From the IMG/VR virus record IMGVR_UViG_3300042938_001384, positions 1-29,745 of that record: a stretch of DNA of 29,745 nucleotides; one strand, 5' to 3'. Made by a program: the position numbers and the translations under genes. The notes below the pieces were generated by a model. It saw nothing but the letters and a program-made list of their open reading frames with translations. It made no database searches and had not been told where the DNA came from. Origin of the DNA: a virus. Shown here in pieces: positions 20,088 to 27,558 of the stretch (position 1 is its first letter; each line of letters starts with the position of its first letter).

Positions 20088-21977
20088 TCAGACGATCTGA
20101 CATCCACCTGCGCTGCAGGCAAACTCCTTTGCAGATTCAGTATTGTCTTCTGCCTCGTATGTAGACAGATCCTTAAAATTAACTTTAACTTTAGGATGTG
20201 CTGCATAGGTTGCAGAATCAATCTGCTCAAAGGGTGCCTGAGCGTAGGTGTGACTATCACCACCGGGAAGGAATGCTATTCCTGTTGCAATATCAAAGTT
20301 TTCCCAAAGCCAGTTGCCTACTTCAAGGAATTCAGAGTCCTTATAGTTGACGGTGATTGATGGCTTGTGATGACAGAAGTGTTCTTGATAAGTTTTCCAC
20401 AGATCAAGATGGTCTAATGCACGAAGTTCTTCAGTGGTCATGGTTCCCTTTGGAGCCTTCATCGCAAAAGTAAAGACGGCAGTAGAAGTTGGGTTGATCA
20501 CATCATCCTCGCACGGGACTCCTTGATCCTTCATCAAGTTATATAAAGGATCTTTCTTGTCCAGACGAATTCGGCGGAAATAATAATCCGCATAGCGAGG
20601 ATGCAGACCCGAGGCAGAGTCCACCAAACACGATGTAGTGCCTTCAGGCTTCACGCAAGTCACTGACTTGCTAGGGTTGATTCCCAACTTCTCTGCCCAC
20701 TTGAGATTCGTCGCAGTCGCATGATCACGAAGAGTCTCAAGAAGACGAACAAGCTTTGGCTTACCTTCTAAGCCACTCGTAAGCTTGTTATCAAAAATTC
20801 CTGTCATAGATACGCCAAGTAGTCTTTCCTCTTCACAGTTCTTCTTCCACTCCGGACGAAGATATGGAAAGTGAGTAAAGGTTGATTGAACTGTACCGAT
20901 GATTGTAGCAATCTCAATCTTTCTCTTCAGTATTGCTGCAGTATCGTCTTGACGAACTACAACTGTAGAAAGATTACAGAATTCAAATGGCTTGAGAATG
21001 ATCTCGGAACATGGATTAGTTCCATATTCACAGTCAGGATCACGACCAGACTTTTCAGCCTGTTCTTGTAGTGCCTTACGATTGATCATTCCACGTTCAC
21101 CACTATGACTGTTGTATAGTGATGTCCACTCTTCTAGGAATTGACCCATTGGAGGACGACCATTATAAACAGCAGAGTTATTAGCATAAGAACGAAAGCC
21201 AGCCTGTTCCCACCATGCACCGCTCTTGCAAAGAGCCATTTCACGATCAGCAAGATCACTCAATGAAATCATAGCAGAACGACGAACACCACCGACGATT
21301 ACTGCATTAGCAATAGCACAGCAAACATCATGGCATTCAAGTGCAGACAGTCTGCGTCCTTGTGCATTGTAGAAAACCTTCACGACAAACTTGAATAGAT
21401 TGTCTAAAGGTGCGGGACCACTAGCACGACCACCAAAAATTTTAAGTCGTGCACCAGATGGTCGAATCTTTGACAAGTCCCACTTAGGGTGCTTACCAGA
21501 ATAGAGATCATTAAATAATATTTTAATTGCATCTCCCCAACCTTCCTTTGAATCTTCAACAACAATTACATTATCAAAATTCTTTACAATCTTGTTAGCA
21601 ACAGTTGGAAGTTTATCAGTGTATTTTCTTTCTACAGAATATCCAGTACCTGTGCCATTCATCAGAATAACAAATAGTTCTGCAAATGAGTCAATAGAAT
21701 CAATTGGTAGATAGGAGCAATTGTATAAACAAGTATTGTCGTGATCCAATGCAGGACCAGCAGTCATAAGACTACGCATAGAAGGAAGAACTTCCAAGTT
21801 CAGAATTGCTTCTTTTACATCAGGACGTTCTGCAAGTTGTGGAACTTTATTAGTAAAATATTTCCACCAACGGTCTACGCATTCATCCCAAGTCTCACGA
21901 CGATTTTGGTCGTTAAGCCAGCGAGAGTAGCGAGAGATAAAAATAAACGATTGAAATGGTGATAAAATTTCTGCCAT
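20088..21977 (-). CDS. nrdJ: Adenosylcobalamin-dependent class II ribonucleotide reductase, monomeric type, 629 aa
   Basis: It reduces ribonucleotides to deoxyribonucleotides, making DNA precursors without oxygen or a second subunit and using vitamin B12. Visible features are the redox Cys region NTCLYNC (C83, C87), the finger-loop NPCSEI with thiyl Cys C323 and E325, partner C334 in FEFCNLS, the phosphate-binding VTCVKPEGTTS, and the C-terminal reducing pair C621/C626 in FACSAGGCQIV. Length fits the monomeric triphosphate-reductase branch. No specificity insertion is obvious. A Shine-Dalgarno site (TTAGGA) lies 7 nt before the ATG. It directly follows thyX, so two steps of dTTP supply are adjacent. 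Confidence 0.93.
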   Translation of the reverse strand: MAEILSPFQSFIFISRYSRWLNDQNRRETWDECVDRWWKYFTNKVPQLAERPDVKEAILNLEVLPSMRSLMTAGPALDHDNTCLYNCSYLPIDSIDSFAELFVILMNGTGTGYSVERKYTDKLPTVANKIVKNFDNVIVVEDSKEGWGDAIKILFNDLYSGKHPKWDLSKIRPSGARLKIFGGRASGPAPLDNLFKFVVKVFYNAQGRRLSALECHDVCCAIANAVIVGGVRRSAMISLSDLADREMALCKSGAWWEQAGFRSYANNSAVYNGRPPMGQFLEEWTSLYNSHSGERGMINRKALQEQAEKSGRDPDCEYGTNPCSEIILKPFEFCNLSTVVVRQDDTAAILKRKIEIATIIGTVQSTFTHFPYLRPEWKKNCEEERLLGVSMTGIFDNKLTSGLEGKPKLVRLLETLRDHATATNLKWAEKLGINPSKSVTCVKPEGTTSCLVDSASGLHPRYADYYFRRIRLDKKDPLYNLMKDQGVPCEDDVINPTSTAVFTFAMKAPKGTMTTEELRALDHLDLWKTYQEHFCHHKPSITVNYKDSEFLEVGNWLWENFDIATGIAFLPGGDSHTYAQAPFEQIDSATYAAHPKVKVNFKDLSTYEAEDNTESAKEFACSAGGCQIV

Positions 21978-21999
21978 AGTTAAATCCTAAGTGGGTGTC

Positions 22000-22728
22000 T
22001 TATTTAGTTGTTAGAGTCTGCCACGAAACCGGGAAAAGGGGAGCAATTAATTTGTCAATTGCTTTTGCATATTCTTGAATTTCCCATTGAGCATGTGCAT
22101 CGATTCTCAAATTATAAACACGGGCAAATGCATAGAGAGAACCAGTCCATACAAATTCCGTATAAGTTCCTTGTGGTAATATTGAACGGGCTTGCTCAGG
22201 AGCAACACCATCTACCAAAAGTCTATTATAAAGATCTAAACATTCTTTTGCAACTCCATCATATTCTTGACGAAGTTTAATACAATGATCCAGATCTTCA
22301 ATAGGACCACTGCTACCTTGCTTTGCTCCATCAGTAGGAGAATTTCTCCACAGAGGAGTATAGATCTCAGGCTCATAGGTAACATACCTACGACTGACTT
22401 CATTCATTACAAGACCAATCTGATGCTTGCCAAGTTGAGCACGCACAAAGATAGGACACTTGATACGAACACTAATCTGTGGATGACAGAATGGTGTAAA
22501 GTGATTATGCTTTGCAAGATAACGAATTAGTTTTGCATCTTTATCAGATAGAGAACGAATTGGAACATGGCTATCAGCATAATCCCAAGAACTTTCTTTA
22601 TTAAAAGAAACTCTTGCTGCGTTTGCCACACTTAAATCTGAACCCATATAATCTACTAGATCAACGTGTCCGTGATCTAGGACAGAGTACTTAGTCTGCT
22701 CCATTTTTATTGTTGTTATCTGTGTCAT
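22000..22728 (-). CDS. thyX: FAD-dependent thymidylate synthase ThyX, 242 aa
   Basis: It makes dTMP from dUMP with FAD, NADPH and methylene-tetrahydrofolate. The ThyX signature is present as LGKHQIGLVMNEVSRRY; the usual RHRxxSxNExSxRY appears with KHQ in place of RHR, and the NE-S-RRY part is intact. SILPQGTYTEFVWTG and WEIQEYAKAI near the end also fit the family. ATG 22728 is chosen for its GAGGAAG site; 22746, 22740 and 22704 are alternatives. It overlaps the 3' end of the 78-aa gene by 38 nt and precedes nrdJ. Confidence 0.93.
   Translation of the reverse strand: MTQITTIKMEQTKYSVLDHGHVDLVDYMGSDLSVANAARVSFNKESSWDYADSHVPIRSLSDKDAKLIRYLAKHNHFTPFCHPQISVRIKCPIFVRAQLGKHQIGLVMNEVSRRYVTYEPEIYTPLWRNSPTDGAKQGSSGPIEDLDHCIKLRQEYDGVAKECLDLYNRLLVDGVAPEQARSILPQGTYTEFVWTGSLYAFARVYNLRIDAHAQWEIQEYAKAIDKLIAPLFPVSWQTLTTK
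22001..22007 (-). promoter_or_regulatory. Possible late-type motif CTAAATA before nrdJ
   Basis: It overlaps the thyX stop and lies 23 nt before the nrdJ ATG, with a Shine-Dalgarno site in between. A late motif before a nucleotide gene is unexpected, so it may be chance. Confidence 0.3.
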
Positions 22729-22927
22729 CTTCTTCCTCATCGTCATCTACAAGTTCAACTCTTACACCAGCAATATTTGTAAAGTCTGCAGCGTATTCTC
22801 GTGCTCGGGACCACAAACCTGGATCCATTTCTTTTACATATTCACCAAATCGCTGCACAAAAGTCAGATAAGCTTCACTGGCCTTTAAGATATCTTCTTC
22901 TGTCATATCTTCGTTATTATTATCCAT
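22691..22927 (-). CDS. Small acidic hypothetical protein, 78 aa
   Basis: It begins MDNNNEDMTEEDILKASEAY. A helical core (YLTFVQRFGEYVKEMDPGLW, then REYAADFTNI) is followed by a strongly acidic tail (VDDDEEEDDTDNNN). I recognise no family. A Shine-Dalgarno site (GAAGAAGG) lies in the end of the primase gene, whose stop is one base upstream, so it is co-translated with the primase. Its place between primase and thyX suggests a replication-linked role, and the acidic tail could mimic DNA, but neither is shown. Confidence 0.75.
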   Translation of the reverse strand: MDNNNEDMTEEDILKASEAYLTFVQRFGEYVKEMDPGLWSRAREYAADFTNIAGVRVELVDDDEEEDDTDNNNKNGAD

Positions 22928-22928
22928 T

Positions 22929-23915
22929 TTAAACCTTCTTCCAGTAAGTATACTTCATTTTAGCTTTAAGTCCAGAATAAACATTATTAATAATCAACTT
23001 CATGGTTAGATTTGTTCCATAGACTTTAACCATATCATTGACATCTTTTTTATCAATTTCACTTGGCCAGATTACTACATTTCGTCCAGCATCAATATAT
23101 CTACCAATTAAATTTACTATTTCAATATTTCTAGGTTCATTATCAAAAACAAAAACTATATTTGCTTTTGCAATTTTTTTAGGCATTGTGTCTAACCAAC
23201 CTGCACCTTGCATTGCAACTCCATTTGGAATAAACATAGAGTCAATTGGACCTTCTGTAACGTAAACAGTTTCTCTTGGGTCTACTTTATCTAGGTTGTA
23301 CCAAAGCCGTTCTTCGCCGTCTTTCTTGAGGGTAATGTAGCGTATGGCATCCCTCTTTTCTTCAAAGGATCTCCCCTGTACGCCAAGTAGTGACCCATCC
23401 TCGTCATAGAACGGTATGACGAGTCTGTCTTCCTTGGTCCCTTCACGGTCAAAATCCGCCATGATCCTACTGAAATCAGCGCAGTAATAAAAACTACTAT
23501 ACTTTTCTTTAGGAATTTCTCTAGATTGAACATATTTTACTGCTTTATGGGTTGGGTCGAGTAAGTCAAGCCTTGTTCCGAGATTCGTGAACATAGGTTC
23601 ACGCACAATTGCTTCCTCTCGTTCAATCGGTTCTGGATTTTTGTCCTTGAAATTTTCAAACGCATATTCTTTGCAGAGAGATGGGCTGATACTTTCAAGA
23701 ACAGAATATAAATTACAAGCAATACCGCAATTGTGACATTTATAAACATATTTTCCTTTATTCTCAAAAAAATATCCCCTTGTCTTGGATCTATTTTTCT
23801 TTGAGTCACCACATGCGAAACATCTGCATGTGGCTAGGTTATCTTTCTTCCACTTAAACTTCTGAAGTGAACCAGAAACCATATTCACATATTTCTTATC
23901 AATATATATGCTCAT
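22929..23915 (-). CDS. 61: DNA primase, T4 gp61-like, 328 aa
   Basis: It makes RNA primers for lagging-strand synthesis together with the helicase. A zinc ribbon is visible at the N-terminus: CRCFAC (C30-C35) and CHNC (C60-C63). The TOPRIM metal-binding residues follow: VYVTEGPIDSMF with E221, and VFVFDNEPRN with D258 and E260. The basic SKKNRSKTRGYFF between the Cys pairs likely touches the template. Length is close to T4 gp61 (about 340 aa). It starts by ATGA overlap with the helicase gene, as expected for partner subunits of the primosome. Confidence 0.92.
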   Translation of the reverse strand: MSIYIDKKYVNMVSGSLQKFKWKKDNLATCRCFACGDSKKNRSKTRGYFFENKGKYVYKCHNCGIACNLYSVLESISPSLCKEYAFENFKDKNPEPIEREEAIVREPMFTNLGTRLDLLDPTHKAVKYVQSREIPKEKYSSFYYCADFSRIMADFDREGTKEDRLVIPFYDEDGSLLGVQGRSFEEKRDAIRYITLKKDGEERLWYNLDKVDPRETVYVTEGPIDSMFIPNGVAMQGAGWLDTMPKKIAKANIVFVFDNEPRNIEIVNLIGRYIDAGRNVVIWPSEIDKKDVNDMVKVYGTNLTMKLIINNVYSGLKAKMKYTYWKKV

Positions 23916-25330
23916 TTTGGTGCGTCTTGAAAAACCCAGTTTAATGCCTTGTTCTTTTTAATTCCAAAATCATCTGAAAATACTAGTGGACCAGAACCTG
24001 ATCCAAAACTTTCTTCATTTGTATTGTTGGCATTGACAAGATTATTATTTGAATTTTCTACATCATAGAACTTCATCTTGGATTTGTTTACACCAATAAG
24101 AAACTTACGATTCTTAGTTGTATCATTACCACGGTTCTTTAACTGCTTCACCATGAGTTGACCATTCTGTGCTAACTCTTCAGTCTCAATGAGCGCAATG
24201 AAGAAGTCTGTAGTTTGTGGTAGACCAAAACTTTCAGATGTATCTGTCATCTCCATGTCACTACTCTTTGCACCTTCACGGTTTACCTGAGTGGCAGACC
24301 ATAGTGGTACATTGAACTGCTTGGCAAGACCACGAAGTTCTTCTGCAATACCCTTGACATAGGTGTAACTATTCATACCGTTTCCCATCTTGAATCTTGC
24401 ACATGAGCAGATGTTTAGATAATCAACAATAATAATGTCAGGCTTGAACTTCTTCTTGATCTTTAGTTCTTCCATTAGATTACGGAAGTGAGTTACATTT
24501 GCTGCAGCGGTAGGATATTCTTTAATAATAAGTTTACCACGGCAAGTCTTCTTGAGATTATTTACCTTGTTCTCGTACATAGCAAGAGGCATCTTCTCAA
24601 GAACATGAATATCTGTATCTAAAAGATTAGCATCAATACGTTTAGCAATTTCTTCTTCAGACATTTCAAGTGTGATATACAGCACATTCAAATTCTGTGT
24701 AAGACACGCAGCAGCATGATGGCATAAGAATGCACTCTTACCAACACCTGATGCTGCCATCACTACGTTGAGCGTCTTCTTACGAACTCCACCACCGGTG
24801 ATGAGATTAAACATCTCAAGATCAAATGGTACACGCTCTTCTACACGATGATAATACTCATATCGTTCATCTACATCCTCAAAAAAATCGTGTCCTACCC
24901 GAGTATCAAAGGACACAGATAGAGCCTTAGACATGATCTCAGGAATTGCATTCTGAGTCTGTTCCTTATCCTTACCTTCAATGATACCGATGGATGCCAT
25001 GATACCATTATAAATGGCTTTTTCTTTGCAGAACTTTTCAGTATGTTCTACAAGCCACTCAGTATCAGACTTCTCACCTTCCTTATACATCTCATCAGAG
25101 ATAGCAACACACTTCTTGAATTCACTTTCTCCAAGAGTCTTGTCATCTCCAAGTGAAATGAGTACAGCATCCTTAGTAGGAATATTATTGTACTTAAGAA
25201 GAAACTTACTTACGATATTGAATACAGTCTTTTCAGACTTATCGTGAAAGTATTCATCCTGAAGGAACGGGACAACCTTGCGAGCATAGTCCTCATTGAG
25301 AACCAAGTTCTTTAAAATAACTGTTTCCAT
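23912..25330 (-). CDS. 41: Replicative DNA helicase, T4 gp41 / DnaB-like, 472 aa
   Basis: It unwinds DNA at the fork as a hexamer. The N-terminal helical domain (1-150) is followed by the RecA-like motor: Walker A AASGVGKS (192-199), the LEMSEEEIAKR segment, Walker B PDIIIVDYLNI with D303, and WSATQVNREGAK with the sensor Gln. The C-terminal tail (from about 430) is Asn/Ser-rich and ends FGIKKNKALNWVFQD. Length matches T4 gp41 (475 aa). A sigma-70-like promoter places +1 on its ATG, so it may have its own leaderless transcript. It overlaps the primase by ATGA. Confidence 0.95.
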   Translation of the reverse strand: METVILKNLVLNEDYARKVVPFLQDEYFHDKSEKTVFNIVSKFLLKYNNIPTKDAVLISLGDDKTLGESEFKKCVAISDEMYKEGEKSDTEWLVEHTEKFCKEKAIYNGIMASIGIIEGKDKEQTQNAIPEIMSKALSVSFDTRVGHDFFEDVDERYEYYHRVEERVPFDLEMFNLITGGGVRKKTLNVVMAASGVGKSAFLCHHAAACLTQNLNVLYITLEMSEEEIAKRIDANLLDTDIHVLEKMPLAMYENKVNNLKKTCRGKLIIKEYPTAAANVTHFRNLMEELKIKKKFKPDIIIVDYLNICSCARFKMGNGMNSYTYVKGIAEELRGLAKQFNVPLWSATQVNREGAKSSDMEMTDTSESFGLPQTTDFFIALIETEELAQNGQLMVKQLKNRGNDTTKNRKFLIGVNKSKMKFYDVENSNNNLVNANNTNEESFGSGSGPLVFSDDFGIKKNKALNWVFQDAPK

Positions 25331-25336
25331 GTTTTT

Positions 25337-25364
25337 AGTATATCACTGATTTAGTGTTTGTCCA
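25337..25364 (-). promoter_or_regulatory. Sigma-70-like promoter TGGACA-16-TATACT before helicase
   Basis: The minus strand reads TGGACA (25359-25364), a 16-nt spacer and TATACT (25337-25342). Predicted +1 is 25330, the A of the helicase ATG. It overlaps the 3' end of the 107-aa gene. Confidence 0.6.
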
Positions 25365-25674
25365 GGGGATCTTCATGAACATCTGCTTCAAGATCTCTGG
25401 GTTCTGCTTCTACTTGATTTTCTACAATATTAACAAATATTTCACCAGCAATGTTTGTAAAATCTTTATCTTGCTGGTCAAATTCATCTGGTGCTGTAAT
25501 GATTTCAATATCCATTGTTACATTCAATCCATCATTATCAGTTTCTTTAAAAGAAATTTGCCCATAACGATAAATGATACCAGAAAATTTACCTGATGTA
25601 ATTTCAATAGGGCAAGTTTGTGTACTGTCTATTGATACTTCAGGAATAAATTTATATTCAACTGCCTTGCCCAT
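25351..25674 (-). CDS. Conserved small protein of the replication block, 107 aa
   Basis: It begins MGKAVEYKFIPEVSIDSTQT. The first 70 residues look like a small beta domain (CPIEITSGKFSGIIYRYGQI, then SFKETDNDGLNVTMDIEIIT), followed by a helix (DFTNIAGEIFVNIVEN) and an acidic tail. From memory, unverified, the same layout (Y-R-Y-G-x-[IV]-S-F) is common next to uvsX in marine T4-like phages, without known function. An AAGGA site lies 7 nt before the ATG, inside the end of uvsX (17-nt overlap). Confidence 0.75.
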   Translation of the reverse strand: MGKAVEYKFIPEVSIDSTQTCPIEITSGKFSGIIYRYGQISFKETDNDGLNVTMDIEIITAPDEFDQQDKDFTNIAGEIFVNIVENQVEAEPRDLEADVHEDPLDKH

Positions 25675-26680
25675 ACTTAAATCCTTTTTGAATTTCTACA
25701 TCTAACTTGTCAAGAATATCTTTTGTAAAATACTTTTCAGGATCTTCATCTATATTTTTCTCAAATGCTTTTGTACCATCTGGGAGTTCTACTCGTGTTG
25801 AAACCTTCTTGAATATATTATACTCAATTGCTAGGTCTGTCAATCCATAATATCTACTTAACCCAGAAGTATAGTTAAGTCTTGTCTGAACATGCATATT
25901 TTCTTTGACAAAACGATTCTTGTAATTGGTACATTTAATAAAGTTACCAACGATACCATCATCAGTCTTGTCCTTGCTCTTTGATAGCATGATAATATTA
26001 CTTGCAGCATACTTAATACCTACACCACCACCAAGATCCTTAGTAGGAACATATGAACCAATAACTTGATAGGTATGGTTTGTAAGAAGAAGTGGTATCT
26101 TCGCTTTACCAAGTTTCAATGTAAGAACACGGAATGTAGCCTTAGTAAGTTGTGCTTTAGTCATATCACGCACATCCTTGCCTTCAGCCGAATCACTCAT
26201 TTCTTTGTTTGTCGATAACATTCCCAAAGAATCAAGAACCATAAAGATTGGCTTGCGATCTTCTTCAGGTGTTTCAAGTACATCATTGACGATCTTGAGA
26301 GCTTGGTTCTTGAACTCTTCGATTGTTGCAACAGGAACAACTGCAATTCTTTTGGAATCGATTCCCCGTTGTGCAAACATGTCTGAAGTGATTGCTTGCT
26401 CCGTGTCAAAGTAGATGACAACACCATCTTTGTGGTCTTTGAGAAATTGCGTAGCGATTCCAATTGCATAGAAAGTCTTTCCAGTAGCAGGATCTCCTGC
26501 AAGACAAGAGATCTTGTTTGCTGGTAGTCCACCATATATAGATCCTGAAAGCAAAGCATTCAGAACATAAGATCCAGTATCAATAAAGCCAGTAACATCT
26601 GCTCCATCAATACCATCGGCTACAATGGCTGCATCAGGATTGTTTAGTTTGCTTAGTAGATTTGTTAGGTACTTTGACAT
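25658..26680 (-). CDS. uvsX: UvsX recombinase (RecA family), 340 aa
   Basis: It coats single-stranded DNA and drives strand exchange for recombination-dependent replication. Walker A GDPATGKT is at 62-69. Walker B is IFMVLDSLG with D150. The loop region after it (NKEMSDSAEGKDVRDMTKAQ) and LLLTNHTYQVIGSYVPTKDL with GGGVGIKYAA fit T4 UvsX closely. The C-terminal third (LSRYYGLTDLAIEYNIFKKV) is as in the family. It is about 50 residues shorter than T4 UvsX. The ATG lies inside the 3' end of the 144-aa gene (47-nt overlap). Confidence 0.96.
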   Translation of the reverse strand: MSKYLTNLLSKLNNPDAAIVADGIDGADVTGFIDTGSYVLNALLSGSIYGGLPANKISCLAGDPATGKTFYAIGIATQFLKDHKDGVVIYFDTEQAITSDMFAQRGIDSKRIAVVPVATIEEFKNQALKIVNDVLETPEEDRKPIFMVLDSLGMLSTNKEMSDSAEGKDVRDMTKAQLTKATFRVLTLKLGKAKIPLLLTNHTYQVIGSYVPTKDLGGGVGIKYAASNIIMLSKSKDKTDDGIVGNFIKCTNYKNRFVKENMHVQTRLNYTSGLSRYYGLTDLAIEYNIFKKVSTRVELPDGTKAFEKNIDEDPEKYFTKDILDKLDVEIQKGFKYGQGS

Positions 26681-27068
26681 TCTTTTCTTTCTGCTTTTTT
26701 GCTATGTTCCAATTTTCGTTTTCCCAATACTGACACGCTTCAATAGAATCGTTAAGTCTATGATAATGACCTTTAAGTAACACTTCAATGGCATGAATTC
26801 TATTATATAGATCAGTATTACTCTCTTTACTGAAATCAGGTCTATTCTTTAATGTATGACCTCTATATTCACAATGAGAACGATACTCATATAGTAACAT
26901 AGTAAATGGCATCTCTTCAATAGATTCATAAAATTCCTGATATGGAACTTTTAAAATATCATATTCATATTGCCATGGAATCGTTTTAGTAATAGTAACT
27001 TTAGATTTTTTTGTCACTTTGCTTCTTACCTTTCTTATAATTTTTGGTTGTAATGATAATACGCGCAT
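26634..27068 (-). CDS. Hypothetical protein of the replication block, about 144 aa
   Basis: The frame reads MRVLSLQPKIIRKVRSKVTK, then a domain with IPWQYEYDILKVPYQEFYES and EEMPFTMLLYEYRSHCEYRG, ending in a Lys-rich tail (KQKEKNVKVPNKSTKQTKQS). I recognise no family. The start is uncertain: ATG 27068 has GAAGAAA upstream but means a 68-nt overlap with the 100-aa gene; GTG 27017 would give a 17-nt overlap and a 127-aa protein. Its 3' end overlaps uvsX by 47 nt. Aromatic and acidic content suggests a protein-contact role, which is only a guess. Confidence 0.65.
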   Translation of the reverse strand: MRVLSLQPKIIRKVRSKVTKKSKVTITKTIPWQYEYDILKVPYQEFYESIEEMPFTMLLYEYRSHCEYRGHTLKNRPDFSKESNTDLYNRIHAIEVLLKGHYHRLNDSIEACQYWENENWNIAKKQKEKNVKVPNKSTKQTKQS

Positions 27069-27303
27069 AGTTTTCTTCAACTATGGTGTCATCAATAGTA
27101 ATTGATTCTACGATTACGTCATCTACGTCATTGACAATGTCAAGTAGTCTATCACCAACCATAACGCATGGACCACCTTCAAAGTCAAATAAACCATCGC
27201 CACCCCTAGAAAATAAGGTGTGACCTTCGATACTATAGTTTCCGTCTTTACGTTTTGTGAGGATTCGTTCATCACCATATCTAGATTTAAAGGTCTTTAC
27301 CAT
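27001..27303 (-). CDS. Hypothetical protein of the replication block, 100 aa
   Basis: It begins MVKTFKSRYGDERILTKRKD. It looks like a small beta barrel: GNYSIEGHTLFSRGGDGLFD, then FEGGPCVMVGDRLLDIVND, with an acidic stretch (DDVIVESITIDDTIVEENYA) and a Lys-rich end. I recognise no family. A GGAAAG site lies near the stop of the upstream gene. It sits between the polymerase and uvsX, so a replication or recombination accessory role is plausible but not shown. Confidence 0.7.
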   Translation of the reverse strand: MVKTFKSRYGDERILTKRKDGNYSIEGHTLFSRGGDGLFDFEGGPCVMVGDRLLDIVNDVDDVIVESITIDDTIVEENYARIIITTKNYKKGKKQSDKKI

Positions 27304-27306
27304 TTC

Positions 27307-27558
27307 TTAACTTTCCATTTCAATAAAAGATTTTAGATCTGTCTTCAAATCTTTAATTTCTTCATTCAATGAAGTAATTTCTTCACGCAATTTTTTAATT
27401 ATATCGTCTTTTATTTTAATAATTGGATAGTCTATAGTAGGAGGTTTTGCCTTTGTATAGTGATTATACTTTTTTTGATAATTTTGCATAAATGTTACTT
27501 CAAATTCCTTGATTGTTTGTTTTTCTATTCTCTCATTCATATTATCAGTATAACTCAT
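27307..27558 (-). CDS. Small coiled-coil protein downstream of polymerase, 83 aa
   Basis: It begins MSYTDNMNERIEKQTIKEFE. The C-terminal half (IIKKLREEITSLNEEIKDLK, then TDLKSFIEMES) has clear heptads and should form a coiled coil. The N-terminal half is basic and polar. It starts by ATGA overlap with the polymerase stop and so is translated together with it. The function is unknown. Confidence 0.72.
   Translation of the reverse strand: MSYTDNMNERIEKQTIKEFEVTFMQNYQKKYNHYTKAKPPTIDYPIIKIKDDIIKKLREEITSLNEEIKDLKTDLKSFIEMES

Noticed and set aside
22940-22960. AAGTATACTT palindromes (also at 3471, 3741 and 17110) as a repeated operator
   Set aside because: Each has a different context, one is coding sequence in the primase and one is a -10 element. 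Short GTATAC palindromes are expected by chance in AT-rich DNA.
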